Shown: positions 21,243 through 34,056 of the stretch, in pieces | Layout of the letters: each line of letters begins with the position of its first letter | Position numbering within the stretch: the first letter of the stretch is position 1 | Notes under the pieces: generated by a model | The model's input: the letters and a program-made list of their open reading frames with translations, nothing else | Told to the model about the DNA's origin: nothing | Databases searched by the model: none | NCBI RefSeq assembly: GCF_046630445.1 | Contig: NC_092333.1 | Span: 186,063,001 to 186,127,000 of the forward strand | Origin: Rutidosis leptorrhynchoides | Lineage: Eukaryota; Streptophyta; Magnoliopsida; Asterales; Asteraceae | Length of the DNA: 64,000 nucleotides | Direction of reading: 5' to 3' | Made by a program: the position numbers and the translations under genes

Positions 21243-23588
21243 TTGCTTGTCCTCAAGCAATATCGTCTTGAAATAAAAATACTAGAATCACTTCTTTATT
21301 CTTCACACTTTGTACATTAGTGATTTTAATATGGCGGTATGAACAATGGTAGTAACGATGTGGTTTACAGTCCCACATGACTATGAAAATTTAGATCCTT
21401 TTAGGAAATTGGATCTTTATGAAAACATTTGATCTTTTGAAAATTCAATCTAGCTTTTACCCTAGATAAGTTTTCCGGAATAACCCTTCACCGGTGTTTG
21501 CAAATTGTTTTTATGGGTTTGGTGGGTTTCAAATTTGAAAATTTTAGCTCAAAACTTGCGGTTTTGTGTCACCCACTTGCTAACCTTGTATTAGGAAAGC
21601 AACACGTCCAGTATACTTGCTCCGTATATTACCTTTCGGTAAACTACCGTCCGGTTGTAAAGGAAAGCGTTGAACAAGCAACTGTTAAGGCAATGTCCCG
21701 TGACATGCTTTTGATTATGGTCTATAACGTGTCGGATGCAATTACTATCCTTTGTAGGAGCAATAGCAAAGATCACCCTATAGTTTTTCGGTCTGGCACA
21801 AGGTCCAGTCTTCGACCATGCTATGCAACCATCATTATTACGGTTGACACCCGATTGGGTTCAGGTGACCTAATGAATTCCAGGTGAATTCCTAGGATTT
21901 TACGTTCAATAGTAATGAACGCATTGAAAATAGGTTTTCAGAAAACAAATCGGTTTTAATTTGATCAAAATATTTTCTCGTTCAAGCTCGAGTTTAGATA
22001 TCATCGAATTCCATGAGTTTGTAATTCTCAATCTTTAAAGTTAATCTCAAGGATTGAGTAATATCAGTCTTAAAAGATGATTTTTAATCTTTAAGGAGAT
22101 TATCCTTTTCTGGGGGTCTGATTCATTAGTCTTATCAAGCTAATTTGCACGGCGTCCTCCCCATTTTACGAGACAGATCATCTCATGGTCAGGATAAGTC
22201 TGATCACTTGGCGACCCTGTTTGATGCTGAGGTCCGTGGATTTTCTGCTGATTTTAGAGATGAATTTTCTAGATTTTTTGTCAACCTACAGCTGGTCTGG
22301 ACGACAACTTCTTGACCTAAATCAAGAAGCACGTGTCTTTTTCAGAAGACTTTACTTCCTTTTAATGATGGAATTGATTCATCGTGCAGATCCATATTTC
22401 TTATAAATATATTATAGTAATTCGGGTAAAACTGATTAGTTTAGTCCAAAGCAAAAGTACCTGCAATAATCTTGTACAAAATATGTGATATATGTTTTAA
22501 AGAACTTCGTGAATTCTTCCCACACTTGGCTTTATTTATTTTTTTTCTTTGCCTTTTTATTCTCTTCTATTCCATTTTAACTGAATTCTAGCATTTTGGG
22601 TTGTTTCTCCATTTATGTTCTTTCCGAGGTAACAATAATTTCGGTATTATAACCCAGTTTTATCGTTCATAAATAAATATGTATAAACATGATTTTGAAT
22701 TCAATTAGTTGAAAATTTTTCAAATTTTCGCAAAATTTGGCAATTAAACTAAGTGTAAACCCGAGAGAATTTATAACCCTTCCCCACACTTGAGATCATG
22801 CAATGCCCTCATTTGCTTGAAATCAGACTATAATTATAAATTCATGAGGGTGATTAGTGTAGAAAAGTGATTAAAAATACCGAGTTTGCAACATATTATT
22901 TTATATCACATTTGATATTTTGCGTCTTGTCGTCAAAATTAGTAGCTTTTGCTGAACTTAATGTCAGTCTTTGAAAGTGCGCTGTTTTACCCTGTTTTGT
23001 ATATAAGATAAACTACAAACATATATATAATATATATAAAAATATTTATTTTTTATAAAAACCTTTATTTATTAAAACAATTTAAATGAATAATTTTTTT
23101 TTTAAAATTTTGTTTCCTTTTACTTTAGGTAGTTTCGGTATGTTTACCTAGTACGTCCCTCGACAAAATTTAAAATTTGTCTTTTTTAAAGCGATTGTTT
23201 TAAAAGCAAAGGTTTTTGGAGGTTTTTTTTATATACTTTAGATCAATAAAATTAAAAAGAATGATAACAAAATTTGTCGCCCTGCCCTCGGGTAAAGCAA
23301 TTTCGGTTCCATGACCTAGTCTTCAACTTACGATGAATTTTAGAAATCATTTTTTAAACTTAATGAAATAAAGTAATTTTTGTTTTTAAATTCACACAAA
23401 ACTTAAATTTAAAAATGCATATAAATTTCATATAAAACCTATAAAACAGAAAATTTAGAATGAGGAGAGAAAACTAGTTCTTTAGTGTCTACTAGTGGAA
23501 AAGACCAATCGGATTCCATTCTCGGAACTACACGAGAACAAAACAACTAACTCTAAACAGTATTTTCTTTTTAGAACATTTGAATCTC
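21243..23588 (-). other. El-3 3' non-coding region
   Basis: Matches 42905-44875 of El-4 in element sense. It holds AAGTGTGGG words near 22520, 22790 and 23588, a decayed 68-codon sense frame (22395 down to 22189, two stops) that is open in El-4, and an antisense ORF at 21498-21887. Compared with El-4 it lacks the exon-like CCHC module. Confidence 0.65.
21498..21887 (+). CDS. Antisense ORF in El-3 3' region (129 codons), unknown
   Basis: Runs opposite to El-3. Its residues from MGLVGF to about AHP/DHP are matched closely by the antisense ORF of El-4 (44270-44605). The two differ at about nine positions before a frame change near the end. No domain recognised. Antisense ORFs between pol and 3' LTR are known in the Tat branch of Ty3/gypsy, but I know of none in this group. 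It may equally be chance conservation of recent copies. Confidence 0.35.
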   Translation: MQIVFMGLVGFKFENFSSKLAVLCHPLANLVLGKQHVQYTCSVYYLSVNYRPVVKESVEQATVKAMSRDMLLIMVYNVSDAITILCRSNSKDHPIVFRSGTRSSLRPCYATIIITVDTRLGSGDLMNSR

Positions 23589-23595
23589 CCCACAC

Positions 23596-25040
23596 TTAGG
23601 TAGCTGTGGTGTCAAAATTGTGATTAACTTCATTGTCAATTTCTCTTGGACCATAATCAACTTGCATATCTATGACTTTTGCTTTAAGCCATTGGTCGGA
23701 TTCCTCTGTAATATCCACAAATTCAACTAGTTTCGCCTTTTCTTTAGGTGATAGATTGGATACTAACCGGTTACACAACTTAAAGTTCCCCTTAATTCTA
23801 GCATCGCGAATCAGTTTAATAAGTTTCTTCATTGAACTATTAATAACGGGGTCATTTAATTTTGTATCAACAATGGGGTTCTTTGTTATCAGGTCATCAT
23901 TAGGTGTCACTTCATCTTTCCCACACTTAGGCGTTTTATTATTGTTAAGCACTACCGTTGGAGTCGGTAAAACAATATGGTTCTTATCAATCATTTTTGT
24001 TGGTTCAACGATTTTGGTTGGTGGAGATTTAGACTTTCGACTCACAAAGGTGATCGATTTTTCATCATTACTAAGTGTCATTCTACCCTCTCTTACATCA
24101 AATAACGCCCCGGTGGACGCTAAGAATGGTCGACCTAAAATTAGAGGAATGTTTGGGTCCTCTTCTATGTCAATGACAATAAATTCGACTAGAAAGGTTA
24201 AATTACCCACTTGAACGGGTAGGTTGTCAGCAATTCCAACTGGGTTCCTAATGGTTTGATCAACGAGTCAGACACTCATCTCTGTTGGACTTAACTCACC
24301 TACTCATAATCTCTTATATAATGTAAGAGGCATAACACTCACACTCGCACCTAAATCTGCTAGTGCATCATACATGACACAATCACTAAGTAGACAAGGA
24401 ACAATAAATTCACCCGGATCACCCAACCTTGGTGGAGGTTTTGGTGGAACTGTCTTCACCGGGTTTATCTTTACGGTTTTTGTTTCTTGTACTTTCTTAT
24501 TCTTCTTCTTCTTTATAGAGGTATCACAAACTTTATTACCTATTACTTGCTCATACTCAACTCCTTTTCTTGGAAACAGGATGGGTGGTCTGTATGGTGC
24601 CACCACTGGCTTTACATACTCGGGTGGTGGTGGTGTTGTAACTTCTTCATTGTTACTCACATCTAAAACATTCCCATCTTCTTGTGCTGGTTTTTCAGAA
24701 TTCGTTGAAACCATATTAACATTCTCATTCCGAGGATTTACTTCAGTATTACTTGGTAGCTTTCCTTATTCCCTCTCACTCATCATGCTAGCAAGAGTAC
24801 CTACGTGTTTTTCTAGATTCAAAATGGAAGCTTGTTGAGTTCTTAGTGACTGGTCAAACCTCTCATTCGTTTGGGTTTGAGATGTAATAAATTGTGTTTG
24901 AGATTCCATTAGCTTTGCCATCATTTCTTCTAGATTTGGCTTTTTCTCTTCGGTTTGTTGTGGTGGTTTATATAAGCCAGGTCTTTGTTGATTGAAAGTG
25001 TTATTTTGAGTTGGTTGGTTATTCGGACCTTGTTGGTTAT
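23596..25040 (-). pseudogene. El-3 gag C-terminus and protease fused to a pol tail, broken
   Basis: Right of the El-4 insertion the gag frame goes on (KPNLEEMMAKLMESQTQF), followed by a Pro/Thr-rich linker. The protease part is ADLGASVSVMPLTLYKRL (about 24360-24304), a stop at 24304, frame damage to about 24215, then VGNLTFLVEF and PLILGRPFLASTGAL. Unlike El-4, about 130 residues of Lys-rich linker follow, then REIDNEVNHNFDTTAT and stop at 23596, the last residues of the El-4 integrase end. RT, RNase H and integrase are absent without trace. The protease differs much more from El-4 than the gag N-terminus does, so El-3 is a mosaic. Confidence 0.85.
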
Positions 25041-25515
25041 ACGAGTGATAATGCTAAAAACGAACATATATTTCATAGCATTATCCCTCAAGAAAGACAA
25101 ACTTTTAGTTGCAATTGTTCTATTTACAAGTGATATTCGTTTAAATAATAAAAGGTGAAGACAAAAGACAGATTCGACGAATTGAAGACGCAAACGACCA
25201 AAAAGCTCAAAAGTACAAAATACAATCAAAGTGGTTCAAATTATTGATGAGAAACGTCTCAAAATTACAAGAGTACAAGACGCGAAACGCAAAATACAAG
25301 ATATTAAATTGTACGCAAGGACGTTCGAAAATCCGGAACTGGGACCAAAGTTAACTCTCAACGCTTGACGCAACGGACTAAAAATTATGAGTCAACTATG
25401 AACAAGAATAAAATATAATATTTAAATAATTATATAAATTATTTATATATTATATATTATAATATAAATCGTCGGCAAGCTAGGAGCCAAAGTCTTGTGA
25501 GCTGGAAAAAGGGGC

Positions 25516-25561
25516 CATGCGATCGCATGGCCTGGAAGGCAAAAATCCATGCCATCGCATG
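25516..25561. repeat. Phased palindrome pair, El-4 5' LTR
   Basis: CATGCGATCGCATG (25516-25529, extended by GGC/GCC to 20 bp at 25513-25532) and CATGCCATCGCATG (25548-25561, one change). Starts 32 bp apart. TATA box 25 bp downstream of the second. Confidence 0.92.
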
Positions 25562-25585
25562 GCAGTAGGTGACAGCCCACATTGC

Positions 25586-25592
25586 TATAAAT
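25586..25592 (+). promoter_or_regulatory. TATA box of El-4 5' LTR
   Basis: TATAAAT within GCTATAAATTCGCG, followed by a start-like TTCAATATCCAACA about 25 bp on. Confidence 0.65.
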
Positions 25593-26708
25593 TCGCGTTT
25601 TTTGGTTCAATATCCAACATCTTTTTCTCTTCTCATTCATCAACGTATATATATTTATATTTATATTATAATTTTAATTTTAATTTTAAATTCTAATAAA
25701 AAGGGTATGTTAGCGAATGTTGTAAGGGTATAATTCGAAATTCTGTCCGTGTAAAGCTACGCTATTTTTAATCACTGTAAGTTATGGTTAATGTTATTTT
25801 TAAATTAATGTCTCGTAGCTAAGTTATTATTATGCTTATTTAAAACGAAGTAATCATGATGTTGGGCTAAAATATTTAAATTTGGGTAATTGGACTTTGT
25901 ACCATAATTGGGGTTTGGACAAAAGAACGACACTTGTGGAAATTAGACTATGGGCTATTAATGGGTTTTTATATTAACTAAACGATACCTCGTTAATTTA
26001 ATATATAGACTTATAATTTGACGTATTTATATATAACCACATACGCTTGACTGGGTACGGTGGGCGGGATATCTATAAATACCAATAATTGTTCATTTTA
26101 CCGGACACTGAACTGGATTAATAGTTAATAGACTTGTTGAAACATGGGTGGATTACATTCAAGGGTAATTAGTGTAATTATTAACAAAGTAGTAAAACCT
26201 TGGTTTACACGCAGTCGATAACCTGGTGTATTCATTAAACAAAGTATTAAGACCTTGTTACAATTCGAATCCCCAATTAGTTGGAATATTTGACTTCGGG
26301 AATAAGAATAATTTGGCGAAGGCTTTTGCACTTTATATTTATGACTGATGGACTATTATGGACAAATCCGTATGGACATATCGAATAATCCAGGACAAAG
26401 AACAATTAACCCATGGGAATAAACTAAAATCAACACGTCAAACATCATGATTATGGAAGTTTAAATAAGTATAATTCTTTTATTTCATATTTAATTGCAC
26501 TTTTAATTATCGTACTTTTTAATTATCGAAATTTTATTTTATCACACTTTTATTATCGCAATTTCATTATCGTTATTTACTTTACACTTTAAATTAAGTT
26601 ATATTTATTTTTAATATTTTACATTAGGTTTTAACTACGACTAAAATTTTAAAAATCGACAAACCGGTCATTAAACGGTAAAACCCCCCTTTTATAATAA
26701 TAATATCA

Positions 26709-26755
<47 letters not shown>

Positions 26756-27002
26756 ATTTTTATAAATTTAAAACTAATATAGTGTTAAGCTTGTTTAAGA
26801 GTTCCCCGTGGACGAACCGGACTTACTAAAAACTACACTACTGTACGATTAGGTACACTGTCTATAAGTGTTGTAGCAAGGTTTAGGTATATCCATTCTA
26901 TAAATAAATAAATATCTTGTGTAAAATTGTATCGTATTTAATAGTATTTCGTTGTAAAAATAATACTATTTCCTAGTACACCTCGCACACATCAAGTATT
27001 TT

Positions 27003-27020
27003 TGGCGCCGCTGCCGGGGA
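27003..27020 (+). promoter_or_regulatory. El-4 primer-binding site (tRNA-Asp type)
   Basis: TGGCGCCGCTGCCGGGGA, eight bases after the LTR end. From memory plant tRNA-Asp would give TGGCGCCGTTGCCGGGGA, so there is one mismatch, and El-3 has the same one. Confidence 0.7.
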
Positions 27021-28328
27021 CAATTCTGCTTAAACGCCGGAAGCGCAACGCTATAGAAAAAAAAGATTTTTATTAATTTTTAGTTTACTTTTATAAAAAT
27101 ACGCTTTTGTAAAAAAATATACGTTTTAAATTTTAAAAACCGAAAATATAAAAAGAAAAATAAAAATATAAATATTTTTAAGAGTTTGTTAAATATATAA
27201 GTTTTATAAAGTTTATTTATTTTTATTTTTTTAAAAATATAAGTTTTATATAAATATTCTATATATTTAAAACAGAAAAACAGAAAAAAAAAATATAAAA
27301 GAAATCTACTCGGCCCGTACTGTAGCAGCCCAAGGCCTGGCCCGTAACCCTAGCTCATGCGATCGCATGAGCCCCAAGGCAAATTCTCATGCGATCGCAT
27401 GAGAGTGTCTGACACGCTACAGTTAACCCTAATTCAGCATTAATTACGGGGTATATTTTAATTATTATTATTTAAACCCTAATTAGGTTTTAGTATTTTA
27501 ATTGATTAAGTCTAGTTTATTTAATTTGTATTATTTAGTTTAATTAGTTTTAATAGATTATAAAATTAATAGTTTTATAAAATAAATAATATAAAATTTT
27601 TTATAAAATTGTACTTTTTACAACTTTAAGTTTATCTTTTTATATTTTGTTTCTTTTTATTCCTTTTACGTAATATTTGTATTTTTCGCTCGTTTTTAGT
27701 TTTAAGTCATAGTTTTTGCCATAGTTATTTTTATTTCTAGATTTTTAGGCATTGCTGTAAAATCCCTTAAGTGCTTTTTCTTTAGACTAAGATTTAGGTG
27801 CTTTAGAATTTTGCGACGCCGTTTTTAAGTTTTAGTACCTTTTTAAGTTATTTCCATTTGGGATATAGTTTTTCTTTTAGGCTTTAATATTTTAGACACA
27901 ACTTTTAATTCTTAGTTTTTAGTTCCTTTTTAAGTTTCGACGCACTACTTTCTTATTTTTATTTTTCGACGCCTTTTATTTTTCGACGTTTTTCGACGCG
28001 CTCTTTTTCTTTCTTATTTCTCGATACTCTAGTTTTTAGGACTTAGATTTTTTCTATTTCTTCTCTAAAATTTCTTTAAATTACGAAAAATTATTTTAAG
28101 CGGTTAAATGATAGACATCACAATTTTCTGGTTCGTAGTAATAGTTGGATTTGTACGTGGACCGGGTTATTGGAGCCAAACAGTACTCAATTATATTGAG
28201 ACCAAACGAATCCTGCCCCTCTGCTGCATCTTTTGGCTATTCGAAACGTGGGCAAAATCAGAAAAGTCTATTAATTTGATAACTTATATAATTTTTCTTA
28301 TTTTTATAACTAATAGGATATTCAGTGA
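27021..28328 (+). other. El-4 untranslated leader
   Basis: About 1.3 kb, AT-rich, no convincing ORF. It holds the second phased palindrome pair (27356-27401) in an unusually GC-rich island, and several TTTTTCGACG words near 27938-28000. Confidence 0.7.
27356..27401. repeat. Phased palindrome pair, El-4 leader
   Basis: Two perfect CATGCGATCGCATG copies at 27356-27369 and 27388-27401, starts 32 bp apart. The first extends by GCT/AGC, the second by TCT/AGA, each to a perfect 20-bp palindrome. Confidence 0.95.
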
Positions 28329-29430
28329 ATGCACCGAGCAAAACGTTCACCACCTTTTGAACGTTCACCACCTGTAACTCTATCAAGACATCTAGCAAAT
28401 ATTGTCGCCGTTGATTTTTCTTTGGAATCGTCATCCAGTCGACCAAGTACTCCAATTCAAATTTCCGATAATCCATTTTTTGAACCCGACCTCACAATTG
28501 AGAATCCGGAGAATATTCAGGGACAATTCAGAGATCCTGAACCATTAATTTTTCCTCTGAAACCACCAATCATTCAAACAGAGATTATAGAGGAACCAAC
28601 CATTAAATCAGAATCCTCTAGTGATTCAGATTCAACAAATTCAATCATGGAGAATCTGGAACCTCTAAGTATGGAAGACCGAATGAGAGCTAAACGCACT
28701 GGCCAAGGTCACGCAATTACTCAACCTGACATTAATGCGCCAGATTATGAAATCAAGGGACAAATCCTACACATGGTAACTAATCAATGCCAATTTAGTG
28801 GTGCGCCGAAGGAAGATCCAAATGAACATCTTCGTACAATTAATAGGATCTGTCCTCTATTTAAAATAAGAGAAGTGGAGGATGAACAGATATATCTCAT
28901 GTTATTTCCCTGGACTATAAAGGGAGAAGCCAAAGATTGGTTGGAATCGTTACCTGAAGGGGCGATTGATACATGGGATGTTTTAGTTGAAAAATTTCTT
29001 AAACAATTCTTTCCGGCATCTAAACCCGTGAGACTTCAAGGAGAAATTGTTACGTTCACACAAAAGCCAAATGAAACTCTATATGAGGCTTGGACAAGAT
29101 TTGGAAAGTTATTGAGAGGATGTCCGCAACATGGTTTAGACACCTGTCAAATAGTACAAATATTCTACCAAGGATGCGACATCACTACAAGAAAAGACAT
29201 TGATATAGCAGCTGGTGGTTCCATTATGAAGAAAACCGCAACTGATGCTTACAAAATTATTGATAACACTGCTTCCCACTCACATAAGTGGCACCAAGAA
29301 AAAGATATCGTTAGATCATCTAAAGCAGCTAGAGCCGATTCTAGCCATGACTTAGATTCCATTTCTGCAAAGATAGATGCTGTCGAGAGACGAATGGAAA
29401 AGATGACTAAGGATATACACTCAATATGAA
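28329..29430 (+). pseudogene. gag: El-4 gag, one stop before the zinc knuckle
   Basis: Start ATG of MHRAKRSPP; the same start is found in El-3 at 57755. The retrotransposon gag core occupies about residues 190-290 (LFPWTIKGEAKDWLESL, then RFGKLLRGCPQHGL). The frame stops at 29428-29430 with TGA where El-3 has an Arg codon, a CGA to TGA change of the kind methylated cytosine gives. Directly after it comes a knuckle CEQCGGPHLTKDC (about 29436). It would form particles and bind genomic RNA. Confidence 0.9.
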
Positions 29431-29492
29431 TTAGTTGCGAGCAGTGTGGAGGACCACATTTAACAAAAGATTGTCTCAGTATTGAACTAACA

Positions 29493-30710
29493 ATGGAACA
29501 AAGAGAGAATGTTTCATACATAAACCAAAGGCCTGGAAATAATTATCAGAATAATTATCAACCGCCAAGACCGATCTATAATCAAAATCAGAATTATAAC
29601 CGAAATGTTTCATACAACAACCAACAAGGTCCTAGTAATCAACAAGTATCCAATAATACTTACAACCAGCAAAGACCTAATTTTCAAAATAAACCACCAC
29701 AAACCGATGATAAAAAGCCAAATTTAGAAGATATGATGTCGAAGCTAGTTGAATCTCAAACTCAGTTTTTCACATCTCAGAAACAAACCAATGAACAAAA
29801 TGCTCAAGCATTTAGAAATCAACAAGCTTCTATTCAAAATTTGGAACAAGAAGTGAGCAACCTAGCAAGGTTGATAGGTCAAAGAAAACCGGGAAGTCTA
29901 CCTAGTGATACAAATGCTAACCCCCGGAATGAAACAGCTAAAGCTATTGCCACAAGAAGTGGTATTACACTTAAACCACCTAAAATACCTATAATTTCTG
30001 ATGAAGCTATTCCTACTCCACAAGAACCACAACCTGAACAAGATAAGGAAAAAGAACCGGTAGTTGAAAAGGTTAATGAAGATAACACAGTTAAGGCTAA
30101 ACCTTATGTTAAACCATACCAACCACCACTTCCTTACCCAAGTAAAATGAGAAAAGAGAGACTTGAAGCCGAGCAATCCAAATTCTTGGATATGTTTAAA
30201 CAGATAAATGTCAATCTTCCTTTCATTGATGTGATTTCAGGAATGCCTAGATATGCTAAATTTCTGAAAGATCTGATCACAAATAGAAAGAAAATGGAAG
30301 AACTCTTGGCCGTTACTATGAATGCTAATTGTTCAACAGTGCCGTTGAATAAGATACCAGAAAAATTATCTGATCCAGGAAGTTTCACAATTCCATGTTT
30401 TCTGGGTAGTCTTAGTTCAATAGAAGCATTGGTAGACTTAGGTGCTAGTATAAATTTAATGCCGTATTCACTATACACTAAACTAGAACTTGGAGAATTG
30501 AAACCAACAAGAATAATTATACAACTAGCCGATCAATCAGTAAAATATCCTAGAGGGATAATGGAGAACATGCTAGTTAAAGTTGGTACTTTAGTATTTC
30601 CAGTAGATTTTGTTATTCTGGACATGGAAGAAGATTCTCGAGTACCTCTCATATTAGGAAGACCATTCTTAAACACGGCTAAAGCAATGATAGACGTGTT
30701 AAGAAACTGA
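29493..30710 (+). CDS. El-4 gag C-terminus and aspartic protease
   Basis: 405-codon open frame continuing gag after the stop at 29430. The first part is Asn/Gln/Tyr-rich (NNYQNNYQPPRP), then a Gln-rich coiled-coil-like stretch and a Pro/Glu/Lys linker. Protease follows: VDLGASINLMPYSLYTKLELG (active-site DLGAS at 30434-30448) and PLILGRPFLNTAKAMIDV at the end. The frame is lost by a shift just after 30705, within what is normally the last strand of the protease. It cleaves the polyprotein in intact relatives. Confidence 0.88.
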   Translation: MEQRENVSYINQRPGNNYQNNYQPPRPIYNQNQNYNRNVSYNNQQGPSNQQVSNNTYNQQRPNFQNKPPQTDDKKPNLEDMMSKLVESQTQFFTSQKQTNEQNAQAFRNQQASIQNLEQEVSNLARLIGQRKPGSLPSDTNANPRNETAKAIATRSGITLKPPKIPIISDEAIPTPQEPQPEQDKEKEPVVEKVNEDNTVKAKPYVKPYQPPLPYPSKMRKERLEAEQSKFLDMFKQINVNLPFIDVISGMPRYAKFLKDLITNRKKMEELLAVTMNANCSTVPLNKIPEKLSDPGSFTIPCFLGSLSSIEALVDLGASINLMPYSLYTKLELGELKPTRIIIQLADQSVKYPRGIMENMLVKVGTLVFPVDFVILDMEEDSRVPLILGRPFLNTAKAMIDVLRN

Positions 30711-33700
30711 CCCTAAGTATAGAGGACGAGAGTGTTACCTTTTCAGTTGATAGAGCAATGCAACAACCGCAATCTGCAGATGATACATGTTATTATATTT
30801 AAACTATAGAATCACATGCAGAATTATTAGAAGAATTTCCAGAATTACAAGGAACAGGAGAATGTTCTTTAGGAGAAGGAACTGAACCAATTGATGAAAC
30901 TGAAATGTTAGCTACACTTATGGCTAATGGATATGAACCAACAACAGAAGAAATTCAAATGCTAAAAGAAGAAGACAGATATCGATACAAATCATCGATA
31001 GAAGAACCACCGAAATTAGAGTTAAAGCCACTTCCAAACCATTTGGTATACGCTTATTTACATGGTGAATCTGAATTACCTGTAATAATATAGTCTTCTC
31101 TTACTGAAAATGAAAAATCTCAACTCGTTTCTGTGCTAAAAACTCATAAACCAGCCATTGCATGGAAAATTCATGATATTAAAGGAATAAGTCCTTCATA
31201 TTGCACACATAAAATCCTTATGGAAGAAGGTCATAAAACATATGTGCAACGCCAAAGAAGACTAAATCCTAACATGCGATGTTGTTAAGAAAGAAAATAT
31301 TAAATTACTTGATGCAGGTTTAATTTATCCAATCTCTGATAGTCCATGGGTAAGCCCAGTTCAATGCGTACCTAAGAAGGGTGGCATGACTGTCATCACA
31401 AATGAGAAAAATGAGCTTATTCCTACTAGGACTGTAACAGGATGGCGTGTTTGTATCGATTATAGAAAATTGAATGACGCCACCAGAAAAGATCACTTTC
31501 CCTTACCTTTTATTGATCAAATGTTGGAAAGATTAGCCGAAAATAGTTACTATTGTTTTCTTGATGGTTTTTCCGGATATTTTCAAATTCCAATAGCACC
31601 CGAGGACCAAGAGAAAACCACATTCACGTGCCCTTATGGTACTTTTGCTTACAAACGCATGCCATTTGGACTTTGCAACGCCCCTGCAACCTTTCAAAGG
31701 TGTATGATGGCGATCTTTCACGACATGATAGAAGAATGCATGGAAGTTTTCATGAATGACTTTTCAGTCTTCGGTGATACATTTGAATCATGTCTAGTTA
31801 ATCGTGAACGAATGCTTATTAGATGCGAACAATCAAATCTAGTACTTAATTGGGAGAAATGCCATTTCATGGTTAAAGAAGGCATCGTTCTTGGACATAA
31901 AATTTCAATGGAAGGAATTGAAGTGGATAGAGCTAAAGTAGATGTAATTGTTAAACTTCCACATCCCACCAATGTTAGAGGAGTTAGGAGTTTTCTAGGG
32001 CATGCCGGTTTTTACCGACGTTTCATAAAAGATTTTTCTAAAATTGCCACTCCTATGAATAAACTCCTAGAAAAGGACGCTCCATTCATCTTTTTAGATG
32101 AATGCATCAAATCTTTTAATATACTTAAAGAAAAACTCACTAATGCGCCGATCATGATAACTCCAAATTGGAATTTACCGTTTGAACTTATGTGCGATGC
32201 AAGTGATTTTGCAATGGGAGCCGTTTTAGGACAAAGGATTGAAAAACCATTTCAACCTATATATTATGCTAGTAAGATGTTACAAGGAGCACAAACAAAT
32301 TACACAACTACTGAAAAAGAACTCCTTGCTATTGTCTTTGCTTTTGACAAATTTCGTTCATATCTAGTTCTAGCTAAAACGGTGGTCTATACCGACCATT
32401 CTGCTCTTAGATACCTATTTTCGAAACAAGATGCTAAACCACGATTAATCCGTTGGATCTTACTCTTACAAGAGTTCGATATTGAAATCCGAGATAAAAA
32501 GGGAGCAAAAAATCTCTCCGCTGAATATCTTTCTCGTCTTGAAAATCCCGAATTAGAAGTTCTAAATGAATCGGCCATACAAGACAACTTTTCTGATGAA
32601 TATCTATTAAAGATAGATTATAATGAAATTCCATGGTTTGCAGACTATGCAAACTACTTAGTATGTGGATTCCTTGAAAAAGGATTGTCGTACCAAAAAC
32701 GAAAGAAATTCTTTAATGATATAAAACACTATTTTTGGAAAGATCCACATTTGTTTAAAAGTTGTCCCGATGAAATAATACGCCGATGTGTATTCGGGAA
32801 TGAAGCTAGTCAAATCTTAAACCATTGTCACACAGGACCAACAGGAGAGCATTATGGGCCTCAACTCACAACAAGAAAAGTTTACGATGCTGGATTCTAT
32901 TGGCCTACAATTTACAAAGACGCACACCTTCTTTGAAAATCCTGTGATGCTTGTCAAAGGGCCGGAAAAATAAGTCAACGTGATGAAATGCCACAAAATA
33001 TCATTCAAGTATGTGAAGTATTTGACATTTGGGGTATTGACTTTATGGGTCCATTTCCAAAATCTCATAATAATCTTTACATTCTCGTTACCATTGATTA
33101 TGTATCTAAATGGGCGGAAGCACAAGCTCTCCCAACTAATGATGCACGAGTTGTAGTCAACTTTTTAAAACGTCTTTTTGCAAGGTTTGGAACACCTAAA
33201 GCTTTAATAAGTGATCGGGGTACTCATTTCTGTAATAATCAACTTGAGAAAGTTCTCAAAAGATATGGAGTAACTCATAAAATCTCCACTGCTTATCATC
33301 CACAGACAAGTGGACAAGTTGAAAATACTAACCGAGCTTTAAAACGTATTCTAGAGAAAACCGTAGGATCAAATCCGAAGGAATCGTCCAAGAAATTGGA
33401 GGATGCACTCTGGGCATTTAGAACAGCCTACAAAACTCTAATTGGAACCACACCTTTTAGACTCGTTTACAGAAAAGCATGTCATCTTCTAGTAGAAATT
33501 GAACACAAAGCATTTTGGGCTTTGAAGACATGTAATCTTGATTTACATGAAGCCGGACGTCTACGATTAAGTCAACTAAACGAATTAGAAGAATTACGAC
33601 ATGAAGTATACGAAAATTCGTTAATCTATAAAGAAAGAACGAAGAAATGACATGATAAAAGAATCAGAAGTTTAAAAGAATTTAAAGAAGGAGACAGAGT

Positions 33701-33923
33701 TCTTCTTTTCAATTCACGATTCAAGCTATTTCCTGGAAAATTGAAATCAAGATGGTCTGGACCATTTATAGTCAAAAGAGTTTTTCCATACGGAACAATA
33801 GAATTAATAAATTCAAATGGGATTGAATTTAAGGTTAATGGTCACAGAGCTAAACATTACATACATGGTCCGATGGAAGTTGACAACGAAGTTAATCACA
33901 ATTTCAACACCACAGCTAACTAA
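30711..33923 (+). pseudogene. pol: El-4 pol: RT, RNase H, integrase, broken
   Basis: Linker with stops at 30800 and 31091 and a frame change near 31265. RT (about 31310-32050): [23 protein letters not shown], and the active site FMND at 31752-31760, where the family has FMDD, so the first catalytic Asp is Asn. RNase H (about 32170-32540) with [29 protein letters not shown] and YTDHSAL. Stop at 32934. Integrase: zinc-binding H and C pairs ([19 protein letters not shown]), then catalytic [15 protein letters not shown] and the Glu in [10 protein letters not shown]. Stop at 33648, and a C-terminal domain to 33923. All catalytic integrase residues are kept. Confidence 0.92.
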
Positions 33924-34056
33924 GTGTGGGGAGAATCAAGTCTTTAAAGGATAATATGTATTTCTGTTAGAGTTAGATGTTCTGTTTTCGTGTAGTTCTC
34001 GAAAATGGAATCCGAATGGTCTTTCCCTAGCAGACCCTAAAGAACTAGTCTTCTCC
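33924..34056 (+). other. El-4 3' region, left of El-5
   Basis: Begins with CTAAGTGTGGGGAG straight after the pol stop. Matches El-3 (23595 downward) closely, and ends in the TSD TCTCC of El-5. Confidence 0.7.

Larger units (their letters stand above)
25046..26994 (+). repeat. El-4 5' LTR (1949 bp)
   Basis: TGATAATGCTAAAAACG ... CACCTCGCACACATCA. Close copy of 44896-46815, and the same family as the inverted El-3 LTRs. A (TA)n tract (about 26710-26752) is much longer than in the 3' LTR. Confidence 0.93.

Noticed and set aside
23672..24838. Plus-strand ORFs at 23672-24214 and 24374-24838
   Set aside because: Shadows of the minus-strand El-3 protease and gag region. Several other plus-strand ORFs over El-6 (50472-54936) are shadows for the same reason.
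28108..28377. ORF of 89 codons across the El-4 leader end
   Set aside because: It overlaps the gag start in another frame and has no domain.
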